Positions 18,544 to 28,284 of a DNA stretch of 35,933 bases are shown here, piece after piece. The stretch comes from Methylotenera_A sp963701715. Its GTDB lineage: Bacteria > Pseudomonadota > Gammaproteobacteria > Burkholderiales > Methylophilaceae. The notes beneath the pieces are model-generated. The model had not been told where the DNA came from. It did no database searches and saw only the letters and a list, made by a program, of their open reading frames with translations. The position numbers were made by a program, and so were the translations under genes. The stretch's first letter is position 1. Every line of letters begins with the position of its first letter. The stretch lies in NCBI GenBank assembly GCA_963701715.1, contig CAVPAX010000001.1:1-35933 (forward strand), read 5' to 3'.

Positions 18544-18822
18544 TTATTTGGCTAATTTTTTAGTAATTTCTGCTTCAGCAGCAATCCAGTAATCAACGGC
18601 ACTGCCAGCAAAGTTATTACGTTCAGCAATGTAGTAAGCCGCAACTTCTGTCATTTTATAGCGGTCGGCAGCATCAGTTTTTTTAGGCTTTGCCGGACTG
18701 GCTTTTTTTGCAGGTGCTTTTATCGCAGCAGCCTTTTTTTCTACTGTAGATTTAGCTTTGCTTGTTGTTGCTGCTTTGGTTGCTGCTGGTTTCTTCTCAG
18801 CACTTGTTTTTGCGGTTGCCAT
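18544..18822 (-). CDS. Histone-tail-like Lys/Ala-rich protein with DUF2934 domain, intact copy
   Basis: This 92-residue protein has two parts. Residues 1-~48 form a low-complexity Lys/Ala/Pro tail (KKAAAIKAPAKKASPAKPKK) resembling eukaryotic H1 and bacterial histone-like tails. Residues ~50-92 match DUF2934 (YKMTEVAAYYIAERNNFAGS, VDYWIAAEAEI). DUF2934 has no established function; the cationic tail suggests DNA or RNA binding, as an inference. The AGGAAAGG ribosome site lies about 7 bases before ATG. It is convergent with efp across a shared terminator and lies 78 bp downstream of tldD on the same strand. Confidence 0.8.
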   Translation of the reverse strand: MATAKTSAEKKPAATKAATTSKAKSTVEKKAAAIKAPAKKASPAKPKKTDAADRYKMTEVAAYYIAERNNFAGSAVDYWIAAEAEITKKLAK

Positions 18823-18900
18823 GATGAATTCCTTTCCTGAAGATTCTTAAATTAGCTAGACAAGCTTTTTGCACTTAGTTACAGTTACGCTACTATAGTA

Positions 18901-20353
18901 TTAAACCGTGCCACCCACTGTCAAGCCATCAATTTTAAGTGTTGGCTGACCCACGCCAACCGGCACACTCTGGCCTTCTTTACCACATGACCCGACACCG
19001 GATCAAGCGCCATGTCGTTGCCTATCATGCGAGATACGGGTTAATGCCTCAGGACCATTGCCGATCAGAGTTGCGCCTTTTACTGGGTAGGTGATTTTCC
19101 CATCTTCAATCATGTAAGCTTCGGCAGGCTGAAAATACAAATTTGCCGCTGGTGATGTCGACTTGACCACCGCCAAAATTTGCAGCATATAGACCATTTT
19201 TGACTGACTTAATAATCTCGGTTGGATCTTTGTCGCCATTAAGCATATAGGTATTGGTCATACGCGGCATTGGGATATGCGCAAAAGTTTCACGCCGCGC
19301 ATTGCCTGTGAGTGGCATGCCCATCAGGCGCGCGTTCAAACTATCCTGTAAATAACCATGCAAAATACCGTTCTCAATGAGTACAGTTTTACTGGTAGGA
19401 TTACCTTCATCGTCCAAAGTGAGTGAGCCGCGCCTATCTATCAATGTTCCGTCATCTACAATCGTTATGCCTTTTGCTGCAACTTGCTGTCCAATCATGT
19501 TTGAGAAAGCAGAGCTGCCTTTACGGTTGAAATCACCCTCTAAGCCATGCCCAATTGCTTCGTGTAGCAAAATACCAGGCCAGCCAGCGCCAAGCACTAC
19601 CGTCATGCTGCCCGCAGGAGCAGGGCGCGCATCAAGATTCACCAGTGCTTGATGTACAGCCCTTTGTGCATAATCTTGCAATACTTCATCAGAAAAGTAA
19701 TTATAGTCAAAGCGACCGCCACCACCCGACGAACCCTGTTCGCGACGCCCATTGTGCTCTGCTATTACCTGTATTGAGATACGTACTAAAGGACGTATGT
19801 CACCCGCCATAACACCATCACTGCGCGCCACCATCACTACTTCATATTCTCCAGCAATAGAAGCCATAACTTGTGTGATACGTGGATCGATTTTGCGTGC
19901 AAATTGTTCTAAGCGTTCTAATAATTTTACTTTTGCATCAGCACTCAAACTGGCAATAGGATCTTGCGGTAAATAAAGTGCCTGCGCCTGGCGCGTTATA
20001 ATACTTTTACCTGTTTGCTCTGCACCTAAAGCAGCAATAGATCTTGTAGCATTCGCCGCTTGCTGCAAAGCGGGTAGGTTGATGTCATCAGAATATGCAA
20101 AAGCAGTTTTTTCACCGCTCACGGCACGCACGCCAACGCCTTGATCTATACTGAAATTACCAGACTTTACTTGGCCTTCTTCCAAGCTCCAGGATTCACT
20201 GCGGCTATATTGAAAATATAAGTCAGCATAATCTACTTGGTGCGACATGATATTGCTCAACACGCCCTGCAAAGCTTGTGTATCAAGCCCCGTAGGTTTA
20301 AGCAACACATCATGTGCTATATCGAAATGGTTTAATTTGGCGGCGGTTTTCAT
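18901..20353 (-). pseudogene. tldD: Metalloprotease TldD, left copy, frameshifted near the C-terminus
   Basis: The expected product is about 483 residues, the normal TldD length. The N-terminal 410 residues read cleanly and contain the zinc-binding HEAIGH (~263-268, GILLHEAIGHGLEGDFNRKG) and FGGGQVDITSGKFVF. Three single-base indels then follow within 130 bases: an extra base near 19131, an extra G near 19033 and a missing G near 19003. The nominal length 1453 is one over a multiple of three. Once corrected, the tail reads SEAYMIEDGKITYPVKGATL and ends GQPTLKIDGLTVGGTV. TldD acts with TldE/PmbA as a heterodimeric protease in peptide maturation. It follows the nitrilase gene by 90 bp. Confidence 0.88.
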
Positions 20354-20443
20354 TGGGTAATTGCTTAGCTATAGATAGATACTATACCAGTACCACATAA
20401 AAGCGGCGCTAAGTATATTCTTGAAATATGTTAGTTCAAGCGA

Positions 20444-20689
20444 TTAGATTGCTTTAATTGTCTTATGTTTCAACGCCGGTAAACTTTTGCGCAGACTTGC
20501 CTGATAATCGCGATTCATCGATGCAATAACAACGCCAGAACCGCGCGGCAGTCTGTCCAACACTACGCCCCAAGGGTCTACGATCATGCTGTTACCATGT
20601 GTTTCGCGTCCTGATAAATGATAGCCGCCTTGTGCAGGCGCTATCACATAACACAAGTTTTCAATGGCCCGGGCACGGATTAAGCACAT
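20444..20689 (-). pseudogene. C-terminal fragment of a nitrilase/carbon-nitrogen hydrolase (left)
   Basis: About 80 residues of the C-terminal end of a CN-hydrolase family protein are present: LIRARAIENLCYVIAPAQGG, then GRETHGNSMIVDPWGVVLDR. The WxxxLxRARAIEN motif is normally near residue 180 of a ~270-residue enzyme, so some two thirds of the gene, including the catalytic Glu-Lys-Cys, is missing. Genuine homology stops at 20684, where the palindrome centre lies; the ATG at 20687-20689 is created by the junction. In betaproteobacteria this gene commonly sits directly before tldD, as here. Confidence 0.85.
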
Positions 20690-20697
20690 TGGGAGAG
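20685..20697. other. 13-bp spacer at the palindrome centre
   Basis: CACATTGGGAGAG separates the two arms and is the only unpaired sequence. Read on the plus strand in frame with the right arm it gives HWES followed by LIRARAIEN, the expected nitrilase sequence, so the spacer belongs to the right-arm gene. Read from the left arm it gives no sensible continuation. Confidence 0.9.
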
Positions 20698-20942
20698 CTT
20701 AATCCGTGCCCGGGCCATTGAAAACTTGTGTTATGTGATAGCGCCTGCACAAGGCGGCTATCATTTATCAGGACGCGAAACACATGGTAACAGCATGATC
20801 GTAGACCCTTGGGGGCGTAGTGTTGGAACACAGACTGCCGCGCGGTTCTGGCGTTGTTATTGCATCGATGAATCGCGATTATCAGGCAAGTCTCGGTAAA
20901 AGTTTACCGGCGTTGAAACATAAGACAATTAAAGCAATCTAA
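20687..20942 (+). pseudogene. C-terminal fragment of the nitrilase gene (right)
   Basis: It begins HWESLIRARAIENLCYVIAP, in the expected family frame and four codons longer than the left fragment. An extra G near 20813 (GGGGG against GGGG) and an extra three bases near 20827 shift the frame after IVDPWG, so the tail is unreadable without correction. Relative to the left copy it has a net four additional bases. It is followed 90 bp later by tldD. Confidence 0.8.
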
Positions 20943-21032
20943 TCGCTTGAACTAACATATTTCAAGAATATACTTAGCGCCGCTTTTATGTGGTACTGGT
21001 ATAGTATCTATCTATAGCTAAGCAATTACCCA

Positions 21033-22479
21033 ATGAAAACCACCGCCAAATTAAACCATTTCGATATAGCACATGATGTGTTGCTTAAACCTACGGGGCT
21101 TGATACACAGTCTTTGCAGGACGTGTTGAGCAATATCATGTCGCACCAAGTAGATTATGCTGACTTATATTTTCAATATAGCCGCAGTGAATCCTGGAGC
21201 CTGGAAGAAGGCCAAGTAAAGTCTGGTAATTTCAGTATAGATCAAGGCGTTGGCGTTCGTGCCGTGAGCGGTGAAAAAACTGCTTTTGCATATTCTGATG
21301 ACATCAACCTACCCGCTTTGCAGCAAGCGGCGAATGCTACAAGATCTATTGCTGCTTTAGGTGCAGAGCAAACAGGTAAAAGTATTATAACGCGCCAGGC
21401 GCAGGCACTTTATTTACCGCAAGATCCTATTGCCAGTTTGAGTGCTGATGCAAAAATAAAATTATTAGAACGCTATACAATTTGCACGCAAAATCGATCC
21501 ACGTATCACACAAGTTATGGCTTCTATTGCTGGAGAATATGACGTGGTGTTGGTGGCGCGCAGCGATGGCTTGATGAATGCTGATATCCGCCCACTGGTG
21601 CGTCTGTCAGTGCAAGTTATTGTGGAAAGCAACGGAAGCGTGAGCAGGGTTCATCTGGCGGAGGCGGGCGTTTTGACTATGCCTATTTTACGGACGAAGT
21701 ATTATACGATTACGCGCCAAGGCAGTACATCAGGCAGTAATTAATCTGGATGCCAAGCCCGCACCAGCGGGCAATATGACTGTGGTGCTCGGTTCCGGCT
21801 GGCCTGGTATTCTGCTGCATGAGGCCGTTGGCCACGGCCTGGAAGGTGATTTCAACCGTAAAGGCAGCTCCACTTTTTCCGGCCGATCGGTGAACGGGTA
21901 GCGGCCGCGGGTGTGACGTAGTAGACGATGGAACGATTGCCAACAGGCGCGGATCGCTGCAAATGGATGATGAAGGCAATCCTACGCAACGCACGGTTTT
22001 GATCGAGGACGGCATTCTCATGGGTTATTTGCAGGATACTTTGAATGCGCGCCTGATGGGCGTGCCCATCACAGGTAATGCTCGGCGCGAATCTTTTGCG
22101 CATCTGCCAATGCCGCGCATGACCAACACCTATATGCTGAATGGCGACAAAGACCCAAAGGATATTATTGCTTCAGTCAAGCATGGACTGTATGCCGCGA
22201 ATTTTGGCGGGGGGCAAGTGGATATTACCAGCGGCAAATTTGTGTTTTCAACCTCTGAAGCATACATGATTGAAGACGGTAAAATCACCTACCCGGTAAA
22301 GGGTGCAACTCTGATCGGCAATGGTCCTGAGGCATTAACCCGTATCTCCATGATAGGCAACGACATGGCGCTCGATACCTGGTGTCGGCGTTTGTGGCAA
22401 GGAAGGTCAGAGCGTGCCGGTAGGCGTGGGTCAGCCAACGGTAAGAATAGATGGACTGACAGTGGGTGGCACGGTTTAA
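21033..22479 (+). pseudogene. tldD: Metalloprotease TldD, right copy, diverged and multiply frameshifted
   Basis: The first ~145 codons are nearly the same as the left copy. From about 21530 the sequence is a different orthologue: corrected translation gives GILLHEAVGHGLEGDFNRKG, RIGERVAAAGVTVVDDGTIA and DPGVGVCGKEGQSVPVG, with about four fifths of residues identical to the left. Six indels account exactly for its length of 1447 against 1452: two bases lost near 21472 and one each near 21632, 21720, 21887 and 21920, plus one gained near 22376. Differences are mostly at third positions or conservative, so this block evolved as a working gene before the frameshifts (or errors) arose. Confidence 0.85.
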
Positions 22480-22560
22480 TACTATAGCAGGGTAACTGTA
22501 ACTAAGTGCAAAAAGCTTGTCTAGGCGAAATTCAAGAATCTTCAGGAAAGGAATTCATCA

Positions 22561-22839
22561 TGGCAACCGCAAAAACAAGTGCTGAAAAGAAACCAGCAGC
22601 AACCAAAGCAGCGACAACAAGCAAAGCGGAAATCTACAGTAGAAAAAAAGGCTGCTGCGAAAAAAGCACCTGCAAAAAAAGCCAGTCCGGCAAAGCCTAA
22701 AAAAACTGATGCTGCCGACCGCTATAAAATGACAGAAGTTGCGGCTTACTACATTGCTGAACGTAATAACTTTGCTGGCAGTGCCGTTGATTACTGGATT
22801 GCTGCTGAAGCAGAAATTACTAAAAAATTAGCCAAATAA
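22561..22839 (+). pseudogene. DUF2934 histone-tail-like protein, right copy, frameshifted
   Basis: This is the same gene as 18544-18822 with an extra base near 22629 (GCGGAAATC against GCTAAATC). The start and Lys/Ala tail lie in one frame; the rest of the tail and the DUF2934 domain (ending EITKKLAK) lie in another. One further change replaces Ile by Lys in the tail (AAAKKAPAKK). Confidence 0.8.
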
Positions 22840-22855
22840 ATTAATACGCAAACAA

Positions 22856-22882
22856 TAAAAAAGGGTGCATTTGCACCCTTTT
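22856..22882 (-). terminator. Shared terminator, right arm
   Basis: This is the mirror copy of the efp/DUF2934 hairpin: stem AAAAGGGTGC / GCACCCTTTT at 22859-22868 and 22873-22882, serving efp (minus) and the DUF2934 gene (plus). Confidence 0.88.
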
Positions 22883-22898
22883 AAATTCTAAAGCTAGC

Positions 22899-23459
22899 TT
22901 ATTTCAACACGCGATTTCTGTATTCGCCTGTACGCGTATCAATCTCAATTTTGTCGCCCTGGCTCACAAATAAAGGTACTGGAATTTCAAAGCCGGATGC
23001 CAGTTTGGCTGGCTTCATCACTTTACCTGAGGTATCACCCTTCACTGCTGGTTCTGTATAGGTGATTTCGCGTATGACTGTGGTTGGCAGCTCAATTGAA
23101 ATCGCTTTACCTTCATAGAACTTCACGTCGCATGGCATACCATCTTCCAGGAATGGTAACGCGTCTTCCATAAACTCGGCATCAACGTCATATTGGTTAT
23201 ATTCTGCATCCATAAACACATAGGTTGGATCAGCGAAATAAGAATAAGTGACCTCTTTTTTCTCTAACACAATCACGTCGAATTTATCGCCTGCACCATA
23301 AATCATTTCACTAGGTGCATCGGTAAGTAAATTTTTAAATTTCATTTTAACCACAGCGGTGCTGCGGCCAGATTTGTTGTACTCGGCTTTTACCACGACC
23401 AATGGTACGCCATCGACCATAATCACGTTACCGGCGCGAAGTTCTTGTGCTGTTTTCAT
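22899..23459 (-). CDS. efp: Elongation factor P, right copy, intact
   Basis: This 186-residue product is identical to that of 17924-18484, including Arg32 in the loop YNKSGRSTAVV. It is one of only three genes (efp, earP, DUF3147) intact in both arms. Its promoter and terminator are duplicated with it. Confidence 0.96.
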   Translation of the reverse strand: MKTAQELRAGNVIMVDGVPLVVVKAEYNKSGRSTAVVKMKFKNLLTDAPSEMIYGAGDKFDVIVLEKKEVTYSYFADPTYVFMDAEYNQYDVDAEFMEDALPFLEDGMPCDVKFYEGKAISIELPTTVIREITYTEPAVKGDTSGKVMKPAKLASGFEIPVPLFVSQGDKIEIDTRTGEYRNRVLK

Positions 23460-23497
23460 AATTTGTCCTGCTAATTTGATGTTTTGTAAAGCCGCGC

Positions 23498-23525
23498 ATT
23501 ATACCTTAACTAAATTTTATTGCAA
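23498..23525 (-). promoter_or_regulatory. efp promoter, right arm
   Basis: This is the mirror of 17858-17885: TTGCAA (complement at 23520-23525), a 16-bp spacer and TATAAT (complement at 23498-23503), unchanged in sequence. Confidence 0.7.
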
Positions 23526-24634
23526 AAAATCACTAACTTAGACGCAAGGTCGGCCTGTTTTGCCAATTGATTGGTTCGTTGATGAGTAAAGGAGTGAATT
23601 GCTGGCAAATGATTCATATAGTTGTGCCAAACATGGTCAGTAATACGTCCTGTAACCCAATATCTATGAGCCTCGCAGACCCCCTGTCTTTTCTCAAAAT
23701 CTGCATAAAATACATCTAAAAATGCATTCAGTTTCTTTATGTGTGTATTTTCTTCTTGCAAATATGGCAACCAAATAAACGGCTTACCTGCCCATATAGC
23801 GCGCACCCAGCTATCCTCACCACGTACAAAGTTAATATCACAGATGCTCAGCAAGTTATCGTAATCGGCCTGCGAAAGAAACGGCAGCACATACAAATGA
23901 AGACTTTTGTGGGCTAATTTTTCACCAATATCAATTGATTCCCTACCGAAAAAACTGGCGATTTGCGGCAAAATATTACTATCCGGCACATAACAATCAA
24001 TCGATTGACCCGAAGTAGCCATTGCACCTAATAATGACTGGACTGCTGCATGCGGATAACAAAATAGCGACACTTTCAAATGATCATTGTGGGCAAGGTT
24101 TAATTTTTCTAAAAAATCATTTTGCAGATCTTTATTATTTGCAATCAATTGATTTGATTCAATAATGTCGCATTCTCGGATCAAACCTCCTGTAGCTTCA
24201 GTAAAGCCCGGGAAGTAAAAGTGCCGTGTTAATTTATATGTTCGCTGTGGTGAAGGTTTAGCATGAAAATCGCCCACCCAAGGCTCGGCAGACAGATACT
24301 CCAAATTAACCCATTTCGAATTTTTTCTTACCATTGCAGCCAGATACTTACCAGGCAGTTCACATGCAAACGCTTCAATCACCACGTCTGCTGCTTCGCT
24401 AAAATCAGCACTTTCATCCCATTTTGATATGCTTATTTCATCTATTACTTGCTGATTCAAAATTAGATCTAAACGTGGAATAATTCTTTGCGCCGCCCCT
24501 AAATCATCTATCCAAAGCTTCAATTCAAGACCATGTTCCACATGCAGTTGCCGGGCTAGACGCCAGCAGATGCCTATATCTCCAAAGTTATCGACAATTT
24601 TGCAAAAAATATCCCAGCGTTGTTTTACTCTCAT
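23510..24634 (-). CDS. earP: EarP, right copy, intact
   Basis: This 374-residue product equals the left copy except for Asp to Gly in EPWVGDFHA, away from the catalytic aspartates D15/D19 and E273. Start ATG 24634 again overlaps the DUF3147 stop. EarP fixes the organism's EF-P pathway as the rhamnose type. Confidence 0.94.
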   Translation of the reverse strand: MRVKQRWDIFCKIVDNFGDIGICWRLARQLHVEHGLELKLWIDDLGAAQRIIPRLDLILNQQVIDEISISKWDESADFSEAADVVIEAFACELPGKYLAAMVRKNSKWVNLEYLSAEPWVGDFHAKPSPQRTYKLTRHFYFPGFTEATGGLIRECDIIESNQLIANNKDLQNDFLEKLNLAHNDHLKVSLFCYPHAAVQSLLGAMATSGQSIDCYVPDSNILPQIASFFGRESIDIGEKLAHKSLHLYVLPFLSQADYDNLLSICDINFVRGEDSWVRAIWAGKPFIWLPYLQEENTHIKKLNAFLDVFYADFEKRQGVCEAHRYWVTGRITDHVWHNYMNHLPAIHSFTHQRTNQLAKQADLASKLVIFCNKI

Positions 24635-24981
24635 AATAAATTGATACCGAGGCCTTTTAGAATCAACGCATAAAAATAAAAAATCACTAAAGTCATTGCA
24701 ATGCAAGCTAACAATGTCAGCCAGAATCCCCATTTGGGCAACAAGTTTGGGAATAACAAAAACATGGGCAATGTTGGAATAACATACCAAAATGTGTAAT
24801 ACGCGTGATTGGCGATTTTACTCATTGGCTGCTGTTCCACATATAACCAGATGAGTGTTAACACCGTCACCAAAGGCAATGAGACAATCAACCCGCCAAG
24901 CTTGTCACTGGCCTTAGCAAGCTCAGAAGCCAACACCACCACAGCGGCAGTAATAAGATACTTTAATATCACAAACTTCAT
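24631..24981 (-). CDS. DUF3147 family membrane protein, right copy, intact
   Basis: This 116-residue product is identical to 16402-16752, with four predicted membrane helices and stop/start overlap with earP. Function is unknown. Confidence 0.78.
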   Translation of the reverse strand: MKFVILKYLITAAVVVLASELAKASDKLGGLIVSLPLVTVLTLIWLYVEQQPMSKIANHAYYTFWYVIPTLPMFLLFPNLLPKWGFWLTLLACIAMTLVIFYFYALILKGLGINLL

Positions 24982-24993
24982 ATCTACCTCTCT

Positions 24994-26422
24994 TTAATGT
25001 TCCAAATGTCCTTGATGCCCGCCATGAAGTGCAGAATTGGGTTTCCTCACTTTAAACTCAACTGCTGGCTGGCTTGATGTGGTGGCATGCGCCTTTAGAT
25101 TTGACGTGCTTATCTCATCCGGCAGCACATCTGTACCCACCCACTCATATGCAACGCTTCCTTTAGGCTGCCGGTAGTGGCCAGGGTCCGCATAGCTATT
25201 TTTTTGTATCTTTACGCACTTTCAACGTGGTAAACATGCCTCCCATATCAATAGCTCCAAACTGCCCTTTACCTGTCATCATAGGCAAAGTGTTCTCAGG
25301 TAACGGCATACGCATCATATCAGCCATCTCACTCATTTCCGCCATCCCGGTTTCGCCCATACTCATATAATCGGGCACTAATTTAGAGAACTGATCAGCC
25401 AAACCGTCCTGACTGACGCCAATCATATTCGGTACGTCGTGCCCCATCGCGTTCATGGTATGGTGAGATTTATGACAATGCAATGCCCAATCGCCTAATG
25501 CGTCTGCTACAAACTCTATTGCACGCATTTGCCCTACCCCAATATCTGTAGTCACTTCCGGCCAACGTGCGGATTTCGGCACCCATCCACCATCTGTACC
25601 TGTTACTTCAAATGTGTGCCCATGCAGGTGAATTGGATGATTCGTCATAGTTAAATTGCCCACGCGAATACGTACCTTTTCACCCTGCTTGGCGACAAGT
25701 GGTGCAATACCTGGGAAAACCCGGCTATTAAATGTCCATAAGTTAAAGTTTAGCATTGTGTTAGTTTTGGGTGTGTAGCTGCCTGATTCAATGTCATAGG
25801 CATTCAGTAAAAATAGATAGTCTCGATCTACTTGCATGGTATTAAGTTTTTTGGGATGCGTCACCCAAGAACCCATCATCCCCATCGCCATTTGAGTCAT
25901 TTCATCGGCATGAGGGTGGTACATGAATGTACCGGCCCGCCTGGCCTCAAATTCATACACATAGGTTTTACCGGGCTGAATGGCAGGTTGTGTCAGCCCG
26001 CTGACGCCATCCATCCCATTGGGTAGCTGTTGCCCATGCCAGTGTATGCTTGTCTTTTCAGGTAATTTATTAGTCACAAAAATACGCACGCGGTCACCTT
26101 CTACCACTTCAATAGTGGGTCCCGGGCTTTGTCCGTTATAACCCCATAAATATGCAATCATGCCTGGAGCCACTTCGCGCTTAACGGGCTCAGCAACTAA
26201 ATGAAATTCCTTAACCCCTTTATTCATGCGCCATGGCAAGCTCCAGCCATTCAAAGTGGTGACGGGATGGTAGGGCCTTCCTGTTTCTGGAATCAATGGC
26301 GACTTTGTATCAGCGTTGTCTACACTAACAAGTTCAGGAATACCGGCTAAGGCAGCTTTGCTAACGGCACTCAATGCTATAGCTACTGTTGATAATTGCA
26401 AAAAGTTTCTACGACTTAACAT
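24994..26422 (-). pseudogene. Multicopper oxidase, right copy, C-terminally frameshifted
   Basis: All copper ligand motifs and the Tat signal are kept, but two bases are missing near 25202 (GATACAAAA against GATATACAAAA), so the reading ends at KVRKDTKK after 408 residues, before the His-rich tail. Substitutions relative to the left copy include Pro to Ser (DIESGS) and Pro to Arg in the Met-rich segment (MMRMPLP). A truncated oxidase might still fold, because the type 1-3 copper ligands lie upstream. Confidence 0.85.
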
Positions 26423-26423
26423 A

Positions 26424-27820
26424 TTAAAATTCCTTTTTATCTATTGGCTTACCGATTAAAGACATCTCTAAACTGCTTTCCGCCAACCAAAAATCACGCA
26501 AAGCCCCAATATAACTATTCACGCTAAGCACTTGTGCACGCGCATCACCCAACAAATCAAAAACACTAACCAACATACCGTTGTAGCGCAGTTGGTTTTC
26601 TTGCAAAATGCGCTTGCGTAAAGGAATAATCTCATCTCTGTAATGTTTTGCGATTTCAAAATTGGTTTGATATTGGTGATAACTACTACGTACTTCAGAA
26701 GCTGCTTCAATCACATTGCTAGCAACTTCATTGAGCGCTTGCATATACTGCGCTTCGACACGTTTTACTTTTGCTGTTCCCCAGTCAAAAATAGGCAGTT
26801 CAAATCTGATCTCAACTCCTTTTTTAGCTGGGTCTCCACGACGCCCTTCCAGAATCCTCGCAGGCCCTAGCTCTAAGACATTGATGAAACGTGTCGATTT
26901 AATAAAGCCTAACTGCTTTGCTAATGCTTCGGTATTCGTTCTCATTTGCTGCAGATCTAAACGCTTAGAAAAATCCTCTGTATTCACCTGTCTGAGGGCA
27001 TCGTTTGATTTTGGTAAGTCGGGTAAACGTTCAGGCAATTTAAAACCAGTGCGACTTTTTAATCCTAGCAATCGCGTTAACGCCTCTTCAGCCTGCACTT
27101 GATTATTTTGGGCCTTTTCCAAATCTAAAACGGCATCTAAATAAAAACTGTGCTCATGTGCTTGATTAACAGATTCCAGTTGCCAGCTTCGTTCATACGC
27201 TTAGCAAGGGCAGCGGTAGCTTCAGAGGCATTTTTAACCTGTGTAAGGTAATGCACGCTTTCCTTGGCTGCCAGTGCATTGAAATAAGCATTTCTGGTGT
27301 CATGAGCTAAATCCAGGATGCGCAAAACCATCATGTTTTGTGTTGCCCCAAAGTGTTTTTTCTCAATCTCCGTCACTTTTGGCACGGTAAATAATGCCAG
27401 AATATTCATGGTGATTACCTGTTCAATCTTGTAATCACCATTGTTTCTAGCATATAGCATAGAAAAAGCAGGATTAGGCAAACGTCCTGCCTGCACTAAA
27501 TCCGCTTCTGCGATCTGTAACTGAAAAAAATCGGCCTGTAATTGAGCATTATTGAGTAAGGCCACTTGCACCGCATCATCTACACTTAACGGCTCGGACA
27601 ATAAACTTTCCACTTGCCGTTCATTTGCAGCTCTTTGCGCTTCTGAATTCGCCCAAACCGGCTTCTGCCTGATGTAGCTTTGTGTCGTTTTATCCACTAC
27701 ATCAAAGCCGCCATCTTGGCTAAAAGTGGCACAACCTGAAAAAACAAACAAGACTGGTAAGCCAATTATCAAACTGGCAAGCCGTTTGGCATGATTTGCA
27801 ACTAAAAGTCGCTTAAACAT
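26424..27820 (-). pseudogene. TolC/CusC-type lipoprotein, right copy, frameshifted mid-gene
   Basis: The lipoprotein leader joins the body correctly here (GFDVVDKTTQSYIRQKPVWA), unlike the left copy, so the real gene should run 466 codons. One G is missing near 27166 (TTAATC against TTAGATC), splitting the coding region after NWNLL. The strong ribosome site (complement at 27827-27831) is retained. Confidence 0.85.
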
Positions 27821-27871
27821 AAAAAACCTCCGGAAAACATTAAAAAATGGACGCAATAACGCCCTGATTTT

Positions 27872-28248
27872 TTAATTCAATATCGGCGGTTTAATGGCAG
27901 GCGGATGATCTAAAGAAGAAAATGCCACATTGAAATATCGCGGCATCATTGAAGTCTGACTAAAAACATCGAACTTGGGTACAGCATCGAAGCTAGCAGA
28001 GGCATTAGCTAACGCACAAACACCGCATGCAAAACATTGATGTTTTTGATGTGTTTCTTTTACTTGCTTGTGTTGATTGATGTTGGTGTTATCCTCATGG
28101 CAACTATTCTGAATTTGCGTTGCTGCGTGACTCAGTGATGTTAAATTAATTGATTGATTTTTAAGCGCCATATGCAAACTCATGGCACTGGCTCACCCAT
28201 AAACAACGGTAGCCAGCACATTAAAAATAGGCAAATTAGCCGCTTCAT
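27872..28248 (-). pseudogene. Small secreted Cys/His-rich protein, right copy, signal peptide frameshifted
   Basis: One base is lost near 28192 (ATGGGTGAGCC against ATGGGGTCAGCC), so the signal peptide and mature domain are out of frame. The mature part is intact from an internal Met (SLHMALKNQ) and keeps HQKHQCFACGVC. An internal start would give a cytoplasmic protein. Confidence 0.6.
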
Positions 28249-28284
28249 GACTCTATGATATTAAATTGGCAGGATAAATTCAAT

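Larger units (their letters stand above)
5483..20684. repeat. Left arm of a ~15.2-kb inverted repeat
   Basis: The sequence is the reverse complement of 20698-35886, with the same genes in mirror order. Identity is very high outside tldD and the extreme outer end. The outer boundary is a zone of divergence in the last codons of the DedA-type gene rather than a clean junction. The inner boundary ends with CACGGATTAAG, whose complement starts the right arm at 20698. No terminal transposase, integrase or target-site duplication is visible. Confidence 0.97.

Noticed and set aside
19003..19239. Separate small gene of 78 codons on the minus strand
   Set aside because: It is the frame-shifted C-terminal end of tldD (EAYMIEDGKITYPVKGATL), not an independent gene.
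20687..20689. Start codon for the left nitrilase fragment
   Set aside because: This ATG exists only because the complement of the spacer is joined to the left arm. The family motif shows the real gene extends far upstream, so it is not a true start.
20674..20708. Transcription terminator or attachment site at the palindrome centre
   Set aside because: The pairing is just the innermost part of the 15-kb palindrome, has no T-run, and lies inside codons of a conserved enzyme.
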